Assembly (NCBI GenBank): GCA_003519965.1
Contig: DOVS01000101.1
Span: 1-7,093 of the forward strand
From: Betaproteobacteria bacterium
GTDB taxonomy: Bacteria; Pseudomonadota; Gammaproteobacteria; Burkholderiales; UBA9220
Length of the DNA stretch: 7,093 nucleotides
Direction: 5' to 3'
Made by a program: the position numbers and the translations under genes. The notes under the pieces are model-generated. The model searched no databases. It had not been told where the DNA came from and saw nothing but the letters and a program-made list of their open reading frames with translations. Positions 5,229 through 7,093 of this stretch are shown in pieces. The stretch's first letter is position 1, and each line of letters starts with the position of its first letter.

Positions 5229-5270
5229 CGCCCCCGCCGTAAAACGGGGCGCATCCGCCGTTGTCGTTTT
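5229..5270 (+). terminator. Weak candidate terminator after the PilZ gene
   Basis: CGCCCC (5229-5234) can pair with GGGGCG (5246-5251) around an 11-nt loop, seven bases after the PilZ stop. A run of five T's occurs only at 5266-5270, about 14 nt further on, so it is not a classical intrinsic terminator. Position is the main argument. Confidence 0.25.
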
Positions 5271-5602
5271 TCCTTCTTCACCCGGCGCCCCGACGCCAAG
5301 TGCTCCACCGCTTCCGCAACGAACCGCGCCCGCGCGACCCGCCGCCGAATAAGACAAATCCGCCGACGTCCCCAACACGACCGTATTGCATGGCGCACCG
5401 GCATCGCTAATCGACGCTGCCTGTTCCTGTGCATTACGCCGTGCGGCGGCTCACGGCAAGCAACCGCCCGGCAGGCCGAACGACCGTGGGAGAATTCGTA
5501 AAAGTCCCAGCCCACGGCTCCAACACCCCATAATCTTGCGCACGATCGATGTCATGGGACGCTTGCCCGCTACGCCATTATTCATGCGGGCGCGACGCCG
5601 CC
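5271..5602. other. Gene-free stretch between convergent genes
   Basis: I see no supportable gene between the PilZ region and hslR. Open frames on both strands are Arg-, Cys- and Pro-rich with no family resemblance or ribosome sites, and two of them run antisense into the PilZ gene, as expected from GC-rich shadow frames. No tRNA, CRISPR, or transposon ends are evident. A degraded gene is possible. Confidence 0.5.
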
Positions 5603-5989
5603 TTACGGCTTGTCGGTAAAGCGGTGAATTTGGCGGCGCGCTTTCTTGGTGGGCCGGCCTTTATACGATGGAGCGCCCTGCGCCTTGCACTGCGCCGCGA
5701 GCTCTTCCCGTTTGCGGCAACTGGCTTCCGTTTCCCGGTAAAGCTGCTGCGCCTCCGCCGCCGGGCCGCGCCGCGAAGATAAGCGCCGGACGATGACTTC
5801 CCGCTCGTAAGGCCCCTGGCGAACCATCACCGTGTCGCCCAACCGCAGCTGCCGGGCGGCCTTCGCTCGTGCGCCGTTGACTTGCACTTTGCTGCTGTCC
5901 GCCGATTCGGCGGCCAGTGCGCGCGTCTTGAAAAATAGCGCCGCCCACAACCATTTATCCAGCCGGAATTTTTGCAGCGATTCGTCCAT
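5603..5989 (-). CDS. hslR: Heat shock protein 15 (Hsp15), S4-domain ribosome recycling factor
   Basis: The 128-residue protein matches Hsp15 along its length (E. coli: 133). An S4 RNA-binding domain fills residues ~7-55 (FRLDKWLWAALFFKTRALAA, then KVQVNGARAKAARQLRLGD), followed by MVRQGPYEREVIVRRLSSRR, GPAAEAQQLYRETEAS and the basic tail GRPTKKARRQIHRF. Hsp15 binds 50S subunits that still carry a nascent chain after premature dissociation and helps recycle them. The frame stays open upstream to 6211, but homology begins at the ATG at 5989, and nothing upstream looks like family sequence. No Shine-Dalgarno sequence precedes this ATG, and an extended -10 element ends only seven bases before it, so the mRNA may be leaderless. 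It is divergent from the DUF6394-type gene. Confidence 0.93.
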   Translation of the reverse strand: MDESLQKFRLDKWLWAALFFKTRALAAESADSSKVQVNGARAKAARQLRLGDTVMVRQGPYEREVIVRRLSSRRGPAAEAQQLYRETEASCRKREELAAQCKAQGAPSYKGRPTKKARRQIHRFTDKP

Positions 5990-5996
5990 GACGTCT

Positions 5997-6024
5997 ATTA
6001 CACCACAGCGCCCGCAGACGGCAA
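5997..6024 (-). promoter_or_regulatory. Candidate promoter of hslR, predicting a leaderless mRNA
   Basis: On the minus strand TTGCCG (6024-6019) is followed after 16 bp by TGTAAT (6002-5997), preceded by TGG, which gives an extended -10. The usual start seven bases downstream would be at or next to the A of the hslR ATG. There is no Shine-Dalgarno sequence, consistent with leaderless translation. Confidence 0.4.
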
Positions 6025-6064
6025 ACCCGCACCGTCCGCCGGTGGGTTTCCCGCGGCTAGCTGC

Positions 6065-6070
6065 TACAAT
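6065..6070 (+). promoter_or_regulatory. Candidate -10 element for the DUF6394/channel unit
   Basis: TACAAT (one mismatch from TATAAT) lies 39 bp before the ATG at 6110, so transcription would begin near 6077 with a leader of about 33 nt. No convincing -35 is visible at the proper distance (the bases there read GTGGGT), so the assignment is tentative. Confidence 0.4.
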
Positions 6071-6109
6071 ACACTGTCGATTCTCGATCCACGTGGCGGA
6101 GGCAAGACG

Positions 6110-6493
6110 ATGAATATCGAAAAGGTGGCGTTCGGTTTTTTTATCGTGCTGGCGATGACGCTGATTTTCGGCTTCTTCATCGGCGAATTCGAGAATCCTT
6201 CTCATCACCATGTTTATGAACTGTTCGCCGCCATTATCGTCAATTTAATCGCCACCGTCCTCAAATTCGGCGACCGTACACAGATCGGCGCCATTCATCT
6301 GGCGACCAGTTTGGTCGCCGATCTGCAATTAATCATCGCGGCGGTGGTATGGGCGATTGCGGTCCATATGACCGCCACCGGGCTTCAGCCGGTCACGATG
6401 GCGAGCATCGTCTCCCTCTCCGGCGGCGCGTTTCTGGCGAATGTGATGTCGGTGATTATTCTGATTGTCGAAACCGTCATGTTCCGCCGTTAG
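6110..6493 (+). CDS. Four-helix membrane protein, DUF6394-like, paired with a K+ channel
   Basis: The 127-residue protein is almost entirely hydrophobic, with four probable transmembrane helices (about 5-25, 36-57, 64-86 and 97-125). Between helices 2 and 3 is a short polar loop, KFGDRTQIGAIH. An acidic and His-rich loop (GEFENPSHHHVYE) follows helix 1. The whole protein resembles what I recall as DUF6394, a gammaproteobacterial family of unknown function; the family number is from memory. GGAGG at 6098-6102, 7 nt before the ATG, sets the start. The K+ channel gene begins 9 nt after the stop, so the two are almost certainly co-transcribed. A role as channel subunit, regulator or membrane sensor is inference. 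Confidence 0.85.
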   Translation: MNIEKVAFGFFIVLAMTLIFGFFIGEFENPSHHHVYELFAAIIVNLIATVLKFGDRTQIGAIHLATSLVADLQLIIAAVVWAIAVHMTATGLQPVTMASIVSLSGGAFLANVMSVIILIVETVMFRR

Positions 6494-6502
6494 CCACCGA
6501 CA

Positions 6503-7093
6503 ATGAACAGTGCGATTTATCTCGCCATGCGGCGAATGCGCGCGCCGCTGCTGGCGCTGCTAGCCACCTACGCCATCTCCATGATCGGCATGGTGCTGAT
6601 GCCCGGCGTCGATGACCAGGGACGGCCATGGCATATGAGTTTTTTCCACGCGTTCTATTTCCTGAGCTATACCGCCACGACCATCGGTTTTGGCGAAACA
6701 CCATACCCCTTTAGCGACGCGCAGCGCCTGTGGGCGATCGTGTCTATCTACCTGACCGTGGTTTCTTGGCTTTACGCCATCGGTAAAATTCTCGCCCTCA
6801 TACAAGACCCGGCGTTCCGTCAGGTTGTCCGCTCGGCGCGCTTCGCCCATAGCGTCCGCCGTCTGGGCGAACCGTTCTACTTGATCTGCGGCTACGGCGA
6901 AACCGGCAGCCTGCTGGTCGACTCCCTTGACCACATCGGCTGTCGCAGCGTGGTTATCGACATTAACCCCGACCGCATCAACGAACTGGATTTGCAAGAC
7001 TATCAAAATTATGTGCCGGGACTATGCGCCGATGCGTGCCCCCCCGAACATTTAACCGACGCCGGCATCAAGCACCCGCGCTGCGCGGGCGTT
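6503..7093 (+). CDS. Potassium channel with RCK (TrkA-N, NAD-binding) domain, 3' end outside window
   Basis: The first 197 residues are visible and the frame is open to the window edge. Residues ~13-33 form helix 1. Residues ~46-65 form a pore loop with selectivity filter T59-T-I-G-F-G-E65, a variant of TVGYG. Residues ~75-100 form helix 2. After a basic linker (FRQVVRSARFAHSVRRLGEP) an RCK/TrkA-N Rossmann domain begins: FYLICGYGETGSLLVD carries the GxGxxG dinucleotide motif (G130, G132, G135), and D153 in VVIDINPDR is the acidic residue at the end of the second strand. This is the two-helix, gated K+ channel layout of MthK and Kch-like proteins. The ATG follows the upstream stop by 9 nt with no clear Shine-Dalgarno sequence, suggesting translational coupling. 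Confidence 0.93.
   Translation, partial: MNSAIYLAMRRMRAPLLALLATYAISMIGMVLMPGVDDQGRPWHMSFFHAFYFLSYTATTIGFGETPYPFSDAQRLWAIVSIYLTVVSWLYAIGKILALIQDPAFRQVVRSARFAHSVRRLGEPFYLICGYGETGSLLVDSLDHIGCRSVVIDINPDRINELDLQDYQNYVPGLCADACPPEHLTDAGIKHPRCAGV

Noticed and set aside
5028..5515. Minus-strand open frames over the end of the PilZ gene and the region after it
   Set aside because: They overlap the PilZ gene antisense, have no ribosome sites and resemble no family.
1..7093. CRISPR array, toxin-antitoxin pair or known defence operon
   Set aside because: No regularly spaced repeats and no nuclease, helicase or toxin-like genes are present; the methylase is only a C-terminal fragment.

Overview
The window looks like chromosomal DNA of a GC-rich gammaproteobacterium. 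The evidence is an encoded CCA on a tRNA-Thr very close to the enterobacterial form, an Hsp15 close to the E. coli protein, a cytochrome b561/YceI pair, and a DUF6394-like protein next to an RCK potassium channel. A methanotroph or related lineage is possible, but the sequence alone does not settle it.

Layout. Positions 1-49 are the 3' half of tRNA-Thr(CGU). Positions 50-1595 contain no intact gene. This stretch is a graveyard of mobile DNA: a minus-strand C-terminal piece of a D12-class DNA adenine methylase, a plus-strand phage-repressor-like N-terminus preceded by dense inverted and direct repeats, an unidentified fragment with a strong coding signature, and an IS3-family transposase broken over several frames. 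An 18-bp perfect direct repeat (520-537 and 836-853) brackets part of it, and its first copy lies right at the break in the methylase. This is what a decayed prophage or island beside a tRNA gene would look like.

Positions 1576-4045 hold a LysR regulator (minus) divergent from a possible small ORF, a cytochrome b561 and a periplasmic YceI protein (plus). The shared intergenic region carries a TACAGC-N5-GCTGTA dyad suited to a LysR operator. Cytochrome b561 and YceI are 24 bp apart and probably form one transcript for membrane electron transfer and isoprenoid-quinone or lipid handling.

Positions 4265-5222 hold a VOC/glyoxalase-fold protein (minus) and a small stand-alone PilZ protein (plus, GTG start) behind a strong sigma70-like promoter. 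Positions 5223-5602 have no recognisable gene.

Positions 5603-7093 hold hslR (Hsp15, minus), divergent from a tight two-gene unit: a four-helix membrane protein of the DUF6394 type, then, 9 nt later, a K+ channel with an NAD-binding RCK domain that runs off the window end. The last gene is open to the edge.

The intact genes are largely ordinary. The least described material is the channel/DUF6394 pair, the remnant zone beside the tRNA, and the PilZ protein with a degenerate second motif.
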